Part shown: one piece after another, positions 7,913 through 17,313 of the stretch | Numbering within the stretch: position 1 is the stretch's first letter | Layout: the number at the start of each line of letters is the position of its first letter | NCBI GenBank assembly: GCA_044867925.1 | Contig: JBIOVV010000055.1 | Location: forward strand, 1 to 42,687 | Length of the DNA: 42,687 nucleotides | Reading direction: 5' to 3' | DNA from: VRUE01 sp044867925 | Lineage (GTDB): Bacteria > Actinomycetota > Thermoleophilia > Solirubrobacterales > 70-9 | Translations under genes and position numbers: made by a program | The notes under the pieces: generated by a model | The model's database searches: none | Told to the model about the DNA's origin: nothing | The model's input: only the letters and a program-made list of their open reading frames with translations

Positions 7913-8662
7913 TCATGCTGCGTTGACGATCGCAGCGAAATCGCCGGCATCGAGCGACGCGCCGCCTACCAGGGCACCGTCGATGTCGGGCTGGATCATC
8001 AGCTCGGCGGCGTTGGCCGGCTTGACCGAGCCGCCGTAGAGGATCCGTACCGCGTCGGCGGGGGCGCCGCGCTCGCGCAACACGGCACGGATGAAGGCAC
8101 AGGTCTCCTGCGCCTGCTCCGGGGTTGCCGTGCGCCCCGTGCCGATCGCCCAGATCGGCTCATAGGCGATCACCACGTCGGCCAGCTTGCCGTCTTCGAC
8201 ATCGGCGAGGTCGGCCTGCAGCTGGCGCTCCAGCACCGCCTCGGTCTGGCCGCCGTCGCGCGCCTCCTCGCTCTCGCCGACGCAGAGGATCGGCTCGAGG
8301 CCGGCGGCGAGCGCGGCCGGCACCTTGCGGGCCAGCGCCTCGTCGCTCTCGCCGAAGAGCTGGCGACGCTCGGAGTGGCCGAGGACGACCGCCTCGACGT
8401 CGAGCTCGACCAGCATCGGGGCCGAGACCTCGCCGGTGAAGGCGCCCGAGCCCTCCTCGTGCATGTTCTGGGCGGCGACCTTGACCGCGGTGCCGTAGCG
8501 GCGCTCGACCACGGCGGTCAGAGCCGTGAACGGCGAGCAGATCACCACATCCGACTGCGTCGCCGCGATCTGGGGCAGCAGCGCGTCGACGAACTCGCCC
8601 GCTTCGGCAACCGTCTTGTGCATCTTCCAGTTGGCGGCGATGTAGGGCGTTCGCTCAGGCAT
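7913..8662 (-). CDS. tpiA: Triosephosphate isomerase
   Basis: Interconverts dihydroxyacetone phosphate and glyceraldehyde 3-phosphate. The 249-residue length is standard. Key residues are visible: AANWKMHKT (catalytic Lys), VLGHSERR (His electrophile), YEPIWAIGTG (catalytic Glu and loop 6) and the phosphate-binding ILYGGSVKP and GALVGGASL. I use ATG 8662, giving MPERTPYIAANWKM; it overlaps the pgk 3' end by 8 nt, implying translational coupling. The open frame extends upstream into pgk but that part is not TPI-like. Confidence 0.98.
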   Translation of the reverse strand: MPERTPYIAANWKMHKTVAEAGEFVDALLPQIAATQSDVVICSPFTALTAVVERRYGTAVKVAAQNMHEEGSGAFTGEVSAPMLVELDVEAVVLGHSERRQLFGESDEALARKVPAALAAGLEPILCVGESEEARDGGQTEAVLERQLQADLADVEDGKLADVVIAYEPIWAIGTGRTATPEQAQETCAFIRAVLRERGAPADAVRILYGGSVKPANAAELMIQPDIDGALVGGASLDAGDFAAIVNAA

Positions 8663-9842
8663 CGCGCAGGGCCTCCACGCCGGGCAGCTTCTTTCCCTCC
8701 AAGAGCTCCAAGGATGCTCCTCCTCCGGTCGAGAGCCAGTCCACTTTGTCGGCAAGTCCGAACCGCTGCAGGGCGGCGACCGAGTCGCCGCCTCCGACCA
8801 CCGTCGTGCCAGGCGCCGCCGCGACCGCCTCGGCGACGGTACGGGTCCCGGCGGCGAAGGGCTCCAGCTCGAAGGCGCCCATCGGCCCGTTCCAGAGCAC
8901 CGTGCCGGCGCTCGCGATCGCCTCGGCGTAGGCGGCGGCGCTGCGTGGGCCGACATCGAGCCCCATCCAGCCGTCGGGCACCTCGACGCCGTCGCTCTCA
9001 CGGCGGTCGGTGCCGGCGTCGAAGCTCTCACCCAAGGTGAGGTCGACGGGCAGGCGCAGCTTGCACTCGGAGGACTCGGCCCGCTCCAGCGCCTCGGCGG
9101 CGAGTTCTACCCCCTCCTCCTCGACCAGCGAGTTGCCGGTGGCGATGCCCTGGGCGCGGAAGAAGCTGAAGCACATCGCGCCGCCGATCAGGATCTCGTC
9201 GGCGATCTCGAGGAAGCGGTCGATCACGCCGACCTTGTCGGTCACCTTGGCGCCGCCGAGGACGACGACCAGCGGTCGCGCCGGCGACTCGACCACGCGG
9301 GTCAGTTCGGTCACCTCCCGCTCCAGCAGCAGGCCGGCGTAGCCGGGCAGCAGCGCGGCGACCCCGGCGGTGCTGGCGTGAGCGCGGTGGGCGGCGCCGA
9401 AGGCGTCATTGACGTAGAGGTCGGCGAGGCTCGCGAGGGCCTCGGCAAGCTCGGGGTCCTCCTCGGTCTCGCCCGGCTCGAAGCGGACGTTCTCGAGCAG
9501 CATCACATCGCGGGAGCCGAGCCCCTCCGCCATCGCCTTGACCTTGTCGCCGACCACGGCGGGCGCCTGCTGCACGGGCGCGTCGAGCAGCCCGGCGAGG
9601 TGCTCGCCGACCGGTTTCATCGAGAGATCCCGGACGACCTTCCCCTTCGGCCGCCCCAGGTGGGAGACGAGAACCACAGAGGCGCCGCGCTCGCGCAGCG
9701 ACTCGATCGTCGGCAGCGCCGCGCGGATGCGGGTGTCGTCGGCGACTTGGCCGCCGTCGAGCGGAACGTTGAAATCGACCCGGACCAGGACCCGCCTGCC
9801 CGCCACCTCGGCGTCGCGCACGCTGGCCTTGGCGAAGCTCAC
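8655..9842 (-). CDS. pgk: Phosphoglycerate kinase
   Basis: Transfers phosphate from 1,3-bisphosphoglycerate to ADP. The protein has the N-domain signature RVLVRVDFNVPLDGG, SHLGRPKG, LLENVRFEPGE, DAFGAAHR, the nucleotide-binding VVVLGGAKVTDKVGVI, WNGPMGAFE and the terminal GGGDSVAAL ... STGGGASLELLEG. Taking GTG 9842 as start gives 395 residues, the usual size; the open frame reaches upstream across the gap 3' end but without family similarity. It is 23 nt downstream of gap and overlaps tpiA by 8 nt. Confidence 0.98.
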   Translation of the reverse strand: MSFAKASVRDAEVAGRRVLVRVDFNVPLDGGQVADDTRIRAALPTIESLRERGASVVLVSHLGRPKGKVVRDLSMKPVGEHLAGLLDAPVQQAPAVVGDKVKAMAEGLGSRDVMLLENVRFEPGETEEDPELAEALASLADLYVNDAFGAAHRAHASTAGVAALLPGYAGLLLEREVTELTRVVESPARPLVVVLGGAKVTDKVGVIDRFLEIADEILIGGAMCFSFFRAQGIATGNSLVEEEGVELAAEALERAESSECKLRLPVDLTLGESFDAGTDRRESDGVEVPDGWMGLDVGPRSAAAYAEAIASAGTVLWNGPMGAFELEPFAAGTRTVAEAVAAAPGTTVVGGGDSVAALQRFGLADKVDWLSTGGGASLELLEGKKLPGVEALRDA

Positions 9843-9865
9843 GATCCCGTCCGCGTCGTTGCCGG

Positions 9866-10870
<1,005 letters not shown>

Positions 10871-10948
10871 TGCCTCAAACCCTCCTGGAGTCGTTGTGGG
10901 GAGATTTCTCGATGTTATGGACCGGCGTTCGCCAGTCGCTGACAAGTC

Positions 10949-11311
10949 TCAGTCGGACCCGATCGTGATCTCTATCTCGTACCCGTCGGGGTCCTTGAGG
11001 AACGCCGAGTAGGAGCCGGAGCCGTAGGAGCGGCGCTCGCCCGGCTCCGAGACGCTGACGCCACCGGCGTTCATGCCACCTTCCCAGGCCGCCTTGACGG
11101 CGACGATGCCGAGGCCGGAGAAGCTGAGCAGGCCGAAGCCCGCCTGCGGCTCATGGTGAGAGGAGATGAAGAAGACCGGTTTGGCGATGCCCCAGCCGAT
11201 GGTTTCGTCCTCCTCGAAATGGCGCCGCCAGCCGAGGGGCGCGAGCAGCGAGTCGTAGAACGACGCGCTCCGCTCGAGGTCGGATACCTCCAGTAGAACG
11301 TGGTGCAGCAT
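10949..11311 (-). CDS. VOC-superfamily protein (glyoxalase/bleomycin resistance/dioxygenase fold)
   Basis: The 120-residue single-module protein begins MLHHVLLEVSDLERSASFYDSLLAPLGW, the typical first beta-alpha unit of the vicinal oxygen chelate fold, and ends FLKDPDGYEIEI, the typical last strand with its Glu metal ligand. The substrate cannot be deduced; members include glyoxalases, dioxygenases and antibiotic-binding proteins. It follows the ABC exporter pair by 30 nt on the same strand. A TATAGC hexamer at 11324-11329 could be its own -10. Confidence 0.85.
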   Translation of the reverse strand: MLHHVLLEVSDLERSASFYDSLLAPLGWRRHFEEDETIGWGIAKPVFFISSHHEPQAGFGLLSFSGLGIVAVKAAWEGGMNAGGVSVSEPGERRSYGSGSYSAFLKDPDGYEIEITIGSD

Positions 11312-11341
11312 TAGGACGGGGAGGCTATACGGGCGGGCGGA

Positions 11342-12115
11342 TCAGCCGCCGCGCGGTGTCCAGCGAAAAAAGCGGATCGCCAGCAGCAGGCCGGCAACGC
11401 CCCAGATCGCGACCACCGCGAGATTCCCCCAGTCGACGCCGGACCCGCCGCCGGTCGGCATGTAGGCGGCGAAGAAGGCCTCGAAGAAATCACGCACCGG
11501 GAAGTGGTTGGCGAAATCGACCACGCCGTCGGGAAGCTCGTCTTCGGGGATGAAGACGCCGGAGAGGAAATAGAGAGGCAGCAACAGCGCGTTGACGATC
11601 GGGGCGGCGGCGTCCTGCGAGGGGATGGCCGCGGTCAGAGCGATCCCGAGGCAGCAAAAGGCGGCGCTGCCGACGGCGAGCACGACGATCAGCTCGGGAA
11701 GCTGGCCCCAGGGGATCGCGACGCCGTAGAGGATCCGGCCGAGGCCGGCGATCAGCGCCAGCATCATCAGGGCGACGACGATCGAGTTGCCGGTGCGGCC
11801 GGCGATGAAGACCCAAGCGGGCATCGGCGTCCCCCGGCCGCGCTTCAGCCGGCCGTCCTCGCGGGCGATCACCAGCGACATCGCCAGCGACTGCATCGTC
11901 GCCGAGATCACGGCGACGGTGACGATCGCCGGCACGTAGTAGGCGGTGGTGTCGATGCCGCCGCGGACGTCGATCGTCTGGTCGCCGAACACGGTGGCGA
12001 AGATCAGCAGCAGGATGACCGGGAAGCCGACCGTGAAGAAGACCGCGGCCGGGTTGCGCCAGAAGGCCTTCTGGTCGTAGCGGAACTGGTGGGCGACGAG
12101 CCGCAGGCCGCTCAC
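11342..12115 (-). CDS. ABC-2 type exporter permease (DrrB-like)
   Basis: The 257-residue membrane protein has about six predicted helices: VFFTVGFPVILLLIFATVF near the N-terminus, AIVTVAVISATMQSLAMSLV, the central IVVALMMLALIAGLGRILYG, IVVLAVGSAAFCCLGIALTAAI, NALLLPLYFLSGVFIPEDELP and a final VVAIWGVAGLLLAIRFF. PLYFLSGVFIP is characteristic of ABC-2 drug or lipid exporters. Its start overlaps the ATPase stop by 4 nt (ATGA), so the two form one transporter. The substrate is unknown. Confidence 0.92.
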   Translation of the reverse strand: MSGLRLVAHQFRYDQKAFWRNPAAVFFTVGFPVILLLIFATVFGDQTIDVRGGIDTTAYYVPAIVTVAVISATMQSLAMSLVIAREDGRLKRGRGTPMPAWVFIAGRTGNSIVVALMMLALIAGLGRILYGVAIPWGQLPELIVVLAVGSAAFCCLGIALTAAIPSQDAAAPIVNALLLPLYFLSGVFIPEDELPDGVVDFANHFPVRDFFEAFFAAYMPTGGGSGVDWGNLAVVAIWGVAGLLLAIRFFRWTPRGG

Positions 12116-13005
12116 TCGGTCAGCTCCAGGTAGATGTCCTCCAGGGTCGGCCGGGTCACTTCGAGGCCGTCGAGGTCGATGCCGCGCGCCAGCGCCCAGC
12201 CGGTCAGCTCGTTGAGCAGGCCTACCGGAGCCGTCGTGCTGAGCGTGATCTTGCCCCCCTCGCCGACGATCCCGCCACCCGGTACGTCTGCGGCGGCGAC
12301 ACCGACCGGCAACCGGAAGCTGATCGTCGCCGGCTGGCTCTCGCGGTCGCCGAGGTCCTCGGGAGTCCCGGCGGCGACGATCTCGCCGCCGGCGATGATC
12401 GTCACCCGGTCGGCGAGCCGCTGCGCCTCGTCCATGTAGTGGGTGGTGAGGAAGACGGTCTTGCCGAGGTCGCGCAGGCCGGCGATCGTCTCCCAGGCCT
12501 GGCGCCGCGCCGCCGGGTCGAAGCCGGTCGTCGGCTCGTCGAGAAAGAGCAGCTCGGGATCCCCGATCAGGGCCATGCCGACGTCGAGGCGGCGCTGCTG
12601 GCCGCCGGAGAGGGCGCCGGCCCGCTCGTCGGCCTTGCCGACGAGGCCGACGAGCTCGACCACCTCGTCGACCGGCCGCGGCGCCCGGTAATAGCCGGCG
12701 TAGAGGCCGAGCGACTCGCGCACGGTCAGGTAGGGGTCGAGCCGGCAGCTCTGCAGGACGATGCCGATCCGCTCGCGCCAGGCCCGGCCGCCGCGCTGCG
12801 GATCCTCACCCAGGACCGAGACCTCGCCGCCGCTGCGCTTGCGGTACCCCTCGAGGATCTCGACCGTGGTCGTCTTGCCGGCGCCGTTGGGCCCGAGAAA
12901 GGCGAAGACCTCGCCGGCCTGGACCTCGAGATCGATCCCCCGCACCGCCTCGAGATCGCCATAGCTCTTGCGCAGGCCGCGGATGGAGATGACGGGGTCG
13001 GGCAA
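12112..13005 (-). CDS. ABC exporter ATP-binding protein (DrrA-like)
   Basis: The 297-residue protein has Walker A GPNGAGKTTT, Q-loop VLQSCRL, signature LSGGQQRRL, Walker B LLFLDEPTTGFDP and the H-loop TTHYMDEA. About 80 residues follow the nucleotide-binding domain, ending in RPTLEDIYLELT, as in DrrA/CcmA-type subunits. The start is TTG 13005 with a TAGAAT hexamer 9 nt upstream, so the exporter operon probably has its own promoter just downstream of rapZ. Energises the adjacent permease. Confidence 0.94.
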   Translation of the reverse strand: MPDPVISIRGLRKSYGDLEAVRGIDLEVQAGEVFAFLGPNGAGKTTTVEILEGYRKRSGGEVSVLGEDPQRGGRAWRERIGIVLQSCRLDPYLTVRESLGLYAGYYRAPRPVDEVVELVGLVGKADERAGALSGGQQRRLDVGMALIGDPELLFLDEPTTGFDPAARRQAWETIAGLRDLGKTVFLTTHYMDEAQRLADRVTIIAGGEIVAAGTPEDLGDRESQPATISFRLPVGVAAADVPGGGIVGEGGKITLSTTAPVGLLNELTGWALARGIDLDGLEVTRPTLEDIYLELTE

Positions 13006-13014
13006 AGCCCGGCG

Positions 13015-13020
13015 ATTCTA
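13015..13020 (-). promoter_or_regulatory. Putative -10 element of the ABC exporter operon
   Basis: TAGAAT (5 of 6 to TATAAT) 9 nt before TTG 13005, in the 25-nt gap after rapZ. Confidence 0.4.
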
Positions 13021-13030
13021 TGGACGGGCG

Positions 13031-13957
13031 CTACTCCACCTCGGTGTCGCGGTGCTTGAGGTGCACGACGACGTCTTCGCGCCCTTCCAGCTCGCGACGG
13101 ATGCGGTCGGCGACGGTGATCGAGCGGTGGCGGCCGCCCGTGCAGCCGACCGCGATCGTCAGGTGGCTCTTGCCCTCCGCCACGTACGCGGGGACGAGGA
13201 AGTCGAGCAGCGGCAGCAGGCGCCCGTAGAACTCACCCGCCTGCGTCCCCGACTCGACGTAGTCGCGCACCCGTTTGTCGAGGCCGGTCAGCGGGCGCAG
13301 GTCGTCGACGTAGTGCGGATTGGGCAGGAAACGGACGTCGAGGGTGAGGTCGGAGTCGTGCGGGGGGCCGTTCTTGAAGCCGAAGGTGAGCAGGGTCAGC
13401 GCCATCTTGCCGGTCTCGTGGTGGCCGAGCATGTCCTCGGCAATGCGCCGCCGCAGGGTCCCGCCGGTGAGGTTGCTGGTGTCCATCACAACGTCGGCGC
13501 GCTCGCGCAGCGGCGCCAGCAGCTCGCGCTCGGCGCGGATGCCGTCGACGATCCGTCCTTCCGGCGCCAGCGGATGGCGGCGGCGGGTCTCCTTGTAGCG
13601 GTCGACCAGGGTCTCCTCGTCGGCCTCGAGGAAGAGCACGGTCGGCTTGAGGCCATCCGCCTCGAGGTCATCGAGCACCTGCAGCAGGTCGTCGAAGTAG
13701 TCGCCGCCGCGCACGTCGGAGACCACCGCCGCGCACTCGACGCCGCTGCCCTCGTGACGGAAGAGCTCGCCGAGACTGCCGATCATCCGCGGCGGCAGGT
13801 TGTCGACGCAGAAGTAGCCGCCATCCTCGAAGGCGGCGATGGCCTCCGACTTGCCGGCGCCCGAGTGGCCGGTGATGACGACCAGCTCGACCTCGCGGGC
13901 GGGCGCGCCGCCGTCGCGTTCGGCCTCCAGTTTCTGGGCTTCCCCCGTGCTCGCCAT
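13031..13957 (-). CDS. rapZ: RapZ/YvcJ-family nucleotide-binding protein
   Basis: The 308-residue P-loop protein has Walker A TGHSGAGKSEAI and the family hallmarks GGYFCVDNLPPRMI, VSDVRGGDYF, LFLEADEETLVDRYKETRRRHPL, DVRFLPNPHYV and the C-terminal AVGCTGGRHRSI. In E. coli RapZ is an RNase E adaptor for the glmS circuit; in Gram-positives YvcJ binds and hydrolyses nucleotides and is linked to envelope homeostasis. It abuts uvrC directly (stop and start adjacent, TGAATG), the conserved uvrC-rapZ order. The usual next genes, yvcK and whiA, are not downstream. Confidence 0.96.
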   Translation of the reverse strand: MASTGEAQKLEAERDGGAPAREVELVVITGHSGAGKSEAIAAFEDGGYFCVDNLPPRMIGSLGELFRHEGSGVECAAVVSDVRGGDYFDDLLQVLDDLEADGLKPTVLFLEADEETLVDRYKETRRRHPLAPEGRIVDGIRAERELLAPLRERADVVMDTSNLTGGTLRRRIAEDMLGHHETGKMALTLLTFGFKNGPPHDSDLTLDVRFLPNPHYVDDLRPLTGLDKRVRDYVESGTQAGEFYGRLLPLLDFLVPAYVAEGKSHLTIAVGCTGGRHRSITVADRIRRELEGREDVVVHLKHRDTEVE

Positions 13958-15856
13958 TCAGCCGGTCCTGTTCAGTTGCTCGTGGATCTCACGGGCTACC
14001 TTGCCAGGCACGCCGGGCACCATTTCGAGTTCCTCCCGCGTGGCGGCGATGAAGCGCTCTGGAGAGCCGAAGTGCTGGAGCAAGGCGCGCTTGCGAACCG
14101 GGCCGATCCCCTTCAGCTCGTCGAGCACCGAACCGGTCATCGCGCGGTCGCGGCGGCCGCGGTGGTGGTCGATCGCGAAGCGGTGCGCCTCGTCGCGGAC
14201 TCGCTGCAGCAGCTTCGAGGCCTCCGAGTCGGCGGCGAGGTCGATCGGCGCGGCGCGGCCGGGCACGTAGACCTCCTCAAGCCGCTTGGCGAGGCCGATC
14301 ACGGCGACGCCGCGATCGATGAACGGCTTCAGCGCCCGCAGCCCGGCGGAGAGCTGCCCCTTGCCGCCGTCGATCACGATCAGCGAGGGCAGCGAGGCGA
14401 AGCTCGCATCGCGCTTGCCGTCGTGCGGCGAGAGGTCTACCTGTTCGAGGTAGCGGTTCATCCGGCGTCCCAGGACCTCCTCCATCGAGGCGAAGTCGTC
14501 GGGACCGCCGCCGCGGCCGTCGCCGTTCTCTCCCCGCACCCGGAAGCGCCGGTAGTCGGACTTCTTCGTCGCACCTCCCTCGAACACGACCATCGAGGCG
14601 ACGGTGTGCTCGCCGCCGAGGTTGGAGATGTCGAAACCCTCGATCCGCACCGGCAGCTCCTGCATCGCCAGCGCCTCACGCAGGCTGGCGAGCGACTCGA
14701 CCCGGCGCTGGCGCCGGTGCTCGCGGCGCAGCCGGTCCTGGTCGAGGGCGAGGCGGGCGTTGCGCTCGGCGAGCTCGCGCAGGCGCCGCTTGTCGCCGCG
14801 CTCGGCGACCCGCACCTCGACGGCGCTGCCCCGCCGCTCGCTCAGCGCCGCTTCGAGCAGGCCGGCGCGATCGGCCAGGTAGGGGCCGACGATGATCGTG
14901 CGCGGCATTGCCGGCGAGGCGGAGTAGTACTGGCCGACGAACTCCTCGGCGACCTCGCCGAGCTCTCGTTCGGCCTGGTTGTCCAGGTAGAAGCTCTGCC
15001 GCTCGGCGAGGATGCCGTCGCGCACCTGGAAGACCTGGGCGTTGGCGTCCTGCCCTTCGGCGGCGACCCCGATCAGATCGGCGGTGCCGACCGTGCCGCC
15101 GGCGACGCGCTGGCGCTCGAACAGCGACTGGATCGCCTTGAGGCGATCGCGGTGCAGGGCGGCGCGCTCGAACTCGCGCGCCGCGGCGGCCTCCTCCATC
15201 TTCTCCTGCTCGTCGGCCTCGACCTGGCGGTAGCGGCCGGAGAGGAAGTCGACGATCGCGTCGACGTTGCGGCGGTAGTCCTCGCGGCTGACGTAGCCGA
15301 CACAGGGCGCCCCGCAGCGCTTGATGTAGTAGTCGAGGCAGGGACTGCCGGAGCGGCGGCCGGGCTCCCTGCCCTCGCAGGTGCGGAACTGGAAGAGCTT
15401 GCCGAGCAGGTCGAGCGTCTCCCGCACCCGCTTGGCGCTGGAGAAGGGGCCGAAGTAGGCGCGGCCGCTGCGGTGCTTCTCGCGGGTGAAGTAGACGCGG
15501 GGGTAATCCTCGTCGAGGCTGACGCAGACGTATGGGTAGGACTTGTCGTCGCGCAGGCGGATGTTGAAGCGGGGCCGGTGGCGCTTGATGAAGGTCTGCT
15601 CGGTCAGCAGCGCCTCGGCCTCGGTCGAGGTCACCAGGCACTCGATGCTGTCGACCCGTGAGGTGAGCCGGCTCTCGCCCCCGGCCGAGAAATGCGAGGC
15701 GACCCGCTTGCGGATCGAGCGGGCCTTGCCGACGTAGAGGGTCTCGCCGTCGGCGCCGTGGAAGAGGTAGACGCCAGGCGAATCGGGCAGCTCACGGCGC
15801 TGCTGCGCGATCCGTTCCGCGCGCGAGAGCTGGCTGTCGGCGTTGCCTTCGCTCAC
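13958..15856 (-). CDS. uvrC: UvrABC excinuclease subunit C
   Basis: Makes both incisions in nucleotide excision repair. The 632-residue protein has the GIY-YIG nuclease (PGVYLFHGADGETLYVGKA, residues about 28-47), a cysteine-containing linker (CEGREPGRRSGSPCLDYYIKRCGAPC, split by ordinary residues), a UVR motif (about 205-245), the RNase H-like nuclease (IEGFDISNLGGEHTVASMVV and LIVIDGGKGQL) and C-terminal helix-hairpin-helix repeats (LDELKGIGPVRKRALLQHF and VPGVPGKVAREI). The start is GTG 15856 with TACTCT 7 nt upstream. It leads the uvrC-rapZ operon and is divergent from the crotonase gene. Confidence 0.98.
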   Translation of the reverse strand: MSEGNADSQLSRAERIAQQRRELPDSPGVYLFHGADGETLYVGKARSIRKRVASHFSAGGESRLTSRVDSIECLVTSTEAEALLTEQTFIKRHRPRFNIRLRDDKSYPYVCVSLDEDYPRVYFTREKHRSGRAYFGPFSSAKRVRETLDLLGKLFQFRTCEGREPGRRSGSPCLDYYIKRCGAPCVGYVSREDYRRNVDAIVDFLSGRYRQVEADEQEKMEEAAAAREFERAALHRDRLKAIQSLFERQRVAGGTVGTADLIGVAAEGQDANAQVFQVRDGILAERQSFYLDNQAERELGEVAEEFVGQYYSASPAMPRTIIVGPYLADRAGLLEAALSERRGSAVEVRVAERGDKRRLRELAERNARLALDQDRLRREHRRQRRVESLASLREALAMQELPVRIEGFDISNLGGEHTVASMVVFEGGATKKSDYRRFRVRGENGDGRGGGPDDFASMEEVLGRRMNRYLEQVDLSPHDGKRDASFASLPSLIVIDGGKGQLSAGLRALKPFIDRGVAVIGLAKRLEEVYVPGRAAPIDLAADSEASKLLQRVRDEAHRFAIDHHRGRRDRAMTGSVLDELKGIGPVRKRALLQHFGSPERFIAATREELEMVPGVPGKVAREIHEQLNRTG

Positions 15857-15863
15857 CGGTCAA

Positions 15864-15869
15864 AGAGTA
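15864..15869 (-). promoter_or_regulatory. Putative -10 element of uvrC
   Basis: TACTCT 7 nt before GTG 15856, no Shine-Dalgarno between. Confidence 0.4.
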
Positions 15870-15933
15870 GGCTCCTGGCCACCCGGCCAAAGTCACCGCC
15901 GGCGAAGAACTTCCCAGAGACACGGAGAGCGAG

Positions 15934-16764
15934 ATGACCCCCGAGACCCTGACCAGCGCCCCGCCCGAGCTGAACACGCTTCGAATCGAGATCGACGGCA
16001 AGATCGCCACCCTCACCCTCGACCGCCCCGACGCCTTCAACGCGATGAGCCCGGAGATGATCGGCGAGATGACCGTCGCCTTCGCCTGGCTCGCCGACCG
16101 GGCCCCGATCCGGGCGCTGATCGTCACCGGCTCCGGCAAGGCCTTCTGCGCCGGCGGCGACGTCACCTGGTTCCAGCGGGGGGTCGAGTCCGAGGAGATC
16201 GACCTGCCTTCGGAAGTGCGTCGCGGCGCCGAGGCACTGCACGCGGCGATCGTCGACCTGCGCCGGATCCCCTGCCCGGTGATCTGCGCGGTCAACGGCC
16301 CGGCCGCCGGCGCCGGCTTCTCGCTGGCGCTTGCCTGCGACATCCGCATCGCCTCCGAAGCCGCCTTCTTCGCCCCCGCCTATGGCCGCATCGGCGCCTC
16401 GCCCGACGGGGGCATGACCTACTTCCTGCCCCGCGTGGTGGGACCGAGCCGGGCCCTGGAACTGCTGCTCGAGGACCCCAACATGAAGGCTTCGGATGCG
16501 CTCGCCGAGCGGATCGTCGCCGAGGTCGTGGCGCCGGACGCACTGATGGATACAGCCCGGGCCAAGGCCGAGAAGCTTGCCGCCAAGGCCCCCCACTACG
16601 TGCGCATGGCGAAGGTGCTGGCCAACACCAGCATCGAGCACACCCTCACCGAGCACCTGCAGCTGGAGCGTCACGGCATCGCCGACAGCATGGCGACCGA
16701 GGACCTGCGCAACGGCGTCGAGGCCTTCTTCGGCGGCGGCACGCCCGAGTTCCACGGCCGCTGA
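15934..16764 (+). CDS. Enoyl-CoA hydratase/isomerase (crotonase) family protein
   Basis: The 276-residue protein shows the acyl-CoA core: LTLDRPDAFNAMSPEM, the oxyanion-hole AFCAGGDVTWF and NGPAAGAGFSLALACDIRIAS. The two Glu residues of classical enoyl-CoA hydratase are missing: FSL replaces the CEL region and APAYGRIGASPDGG replaces the QPE region, with Asp in SPDGG. This pattern resembles PaaG-like isomerases more than hydratases (family knowledge), so beta-oxidation hydratase activity is doubtful. ATG 15934 follows a purine-rich ACGGAGAGCGAG. Substrate unknown. Confidence 0.9.
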   Translation: MTPETLTSAPPELNTLRIEIDGKIATLTLDRPDAFNAMSPEMIGEMTVAFAWLADRAPIRALIVTGSGKAFCAGGDVTWFQRGVESEEIDLPSEVRRGAEALHAAIVDLRRIPCPVICAVNGPAAGAGFSLALACDIRIASEAAFFAPAYGRIGASPDGGMTYFLPRVVGPSRALELLLEDPNMKASDALAERIVAEVVAPDALMDTARAKAEKLAAKAPHYVRMAKVLANTSIEHTLTEHLQLERHGIADSMATEDLRNGVEAFFGGGTPEFHGR

Positions 16765-16849
16765 ACCAGGCACGAACCCCCCGCGTATGCAGTTACAGTC
16801 TCCTGAGCATTCGTCCCCCAGGAAAGCCACCAGGAAAGGACCCACCGCA

Positions 16850-17308
16850 ATGAAGAAGCTCGTCGCGTTTCTAGCCCTGGCCCTCGCATCGCTCGCCCTC
16901 GTCGCCTGCGGCGACAGCGGCGACGACAGCTCCAGCACCACCGCGACGAGCGGCGGCGGCAACGAAAGCAGCGCGGAGACGGGCGGCACGGCTCAAAAAG
17001 AATCCGGTGGGTCCGGCGGTGCGGCAGCCCTCGAGTTCGAAGCCGACCCGAACGGCGAACTCGCCTACACGACCACCAGCGCCACGGCCAAGGCCGGCAA
17101 GGTGACGATCGACTTCAACAACCCGCAGTCCCTCACCCACGACGTCGCGATCGAAGACTCGAGCGGCGGCGAGGTGGGCGCCACCGAACTGATCGCCGAC
17201 GGCTCCGACTCCACCACCGTCAACCTCGAGCCCGGCACCTACACCTTCTACTGCTCAGTTCCCGGCCACCGCGAAGCCGGCATGGAAGGAACGCTCACCG
17301 TCAAGTAA
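16850..17308 (+). CDS. Blue-copper (cupredoxin) lipoprotein
   Basis: The 152-residue protein starts MKKLVAFLALALASLALVAC: a signal peptide with lipobox LVAC and Cys20 as lipidation site. A Ser/Gly/Thr linker leads into a plastocyanin-like domain with type 1 copper ligands His97 (LTHDVAI), Cys135, His140 and Met145 (YCSVPGHREAGM). It should be an extracytoplasmic single-electron carrier; its partners are not in the window. AGGAAAGG about 11 nt upstream is a plausible ribosome site. The SRPBCC gene begins 5 nt after its stop, so they form an operon. Confidence 0.93.
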   Translation: MKKLVAFLALALASLALVACGDSGDDSSSTTATSGGGNESSAETGGTAQKESGGSGGAAALEFEADPNGELAYTTTSATAKAGKVTIDFNNPQSLTHDVAIEDSSGGEVGATELIADGSDSTTVNLEPGTYTFYCSVPGHREAGMEGTLTVK

Positions 17309-17313
17309 GCGGC

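Noticed and set aside
6490..7926. 478-codon + strand open frame opposite gpmI
   Set aside because: Antisense shadow; gpmI carries all active-site motifs.
10871..10948. TTGTCA and ATAACAT as a promoter for the gap operon
   Set aside because: The spacing between the two elements is about 22 nt, too long for a normal sigma-70 promoter, so I did not annotate it.
12968..15661. Very long + strand open frame (897 codons) opposite rapZ and uvrC
   Set aside because: It lies antisense to two clear genes with full catalytic motifs; the translation is Ala/Gly/Arg/Asp-rich without recognisable domains, as expected from GC-rich codon bias.
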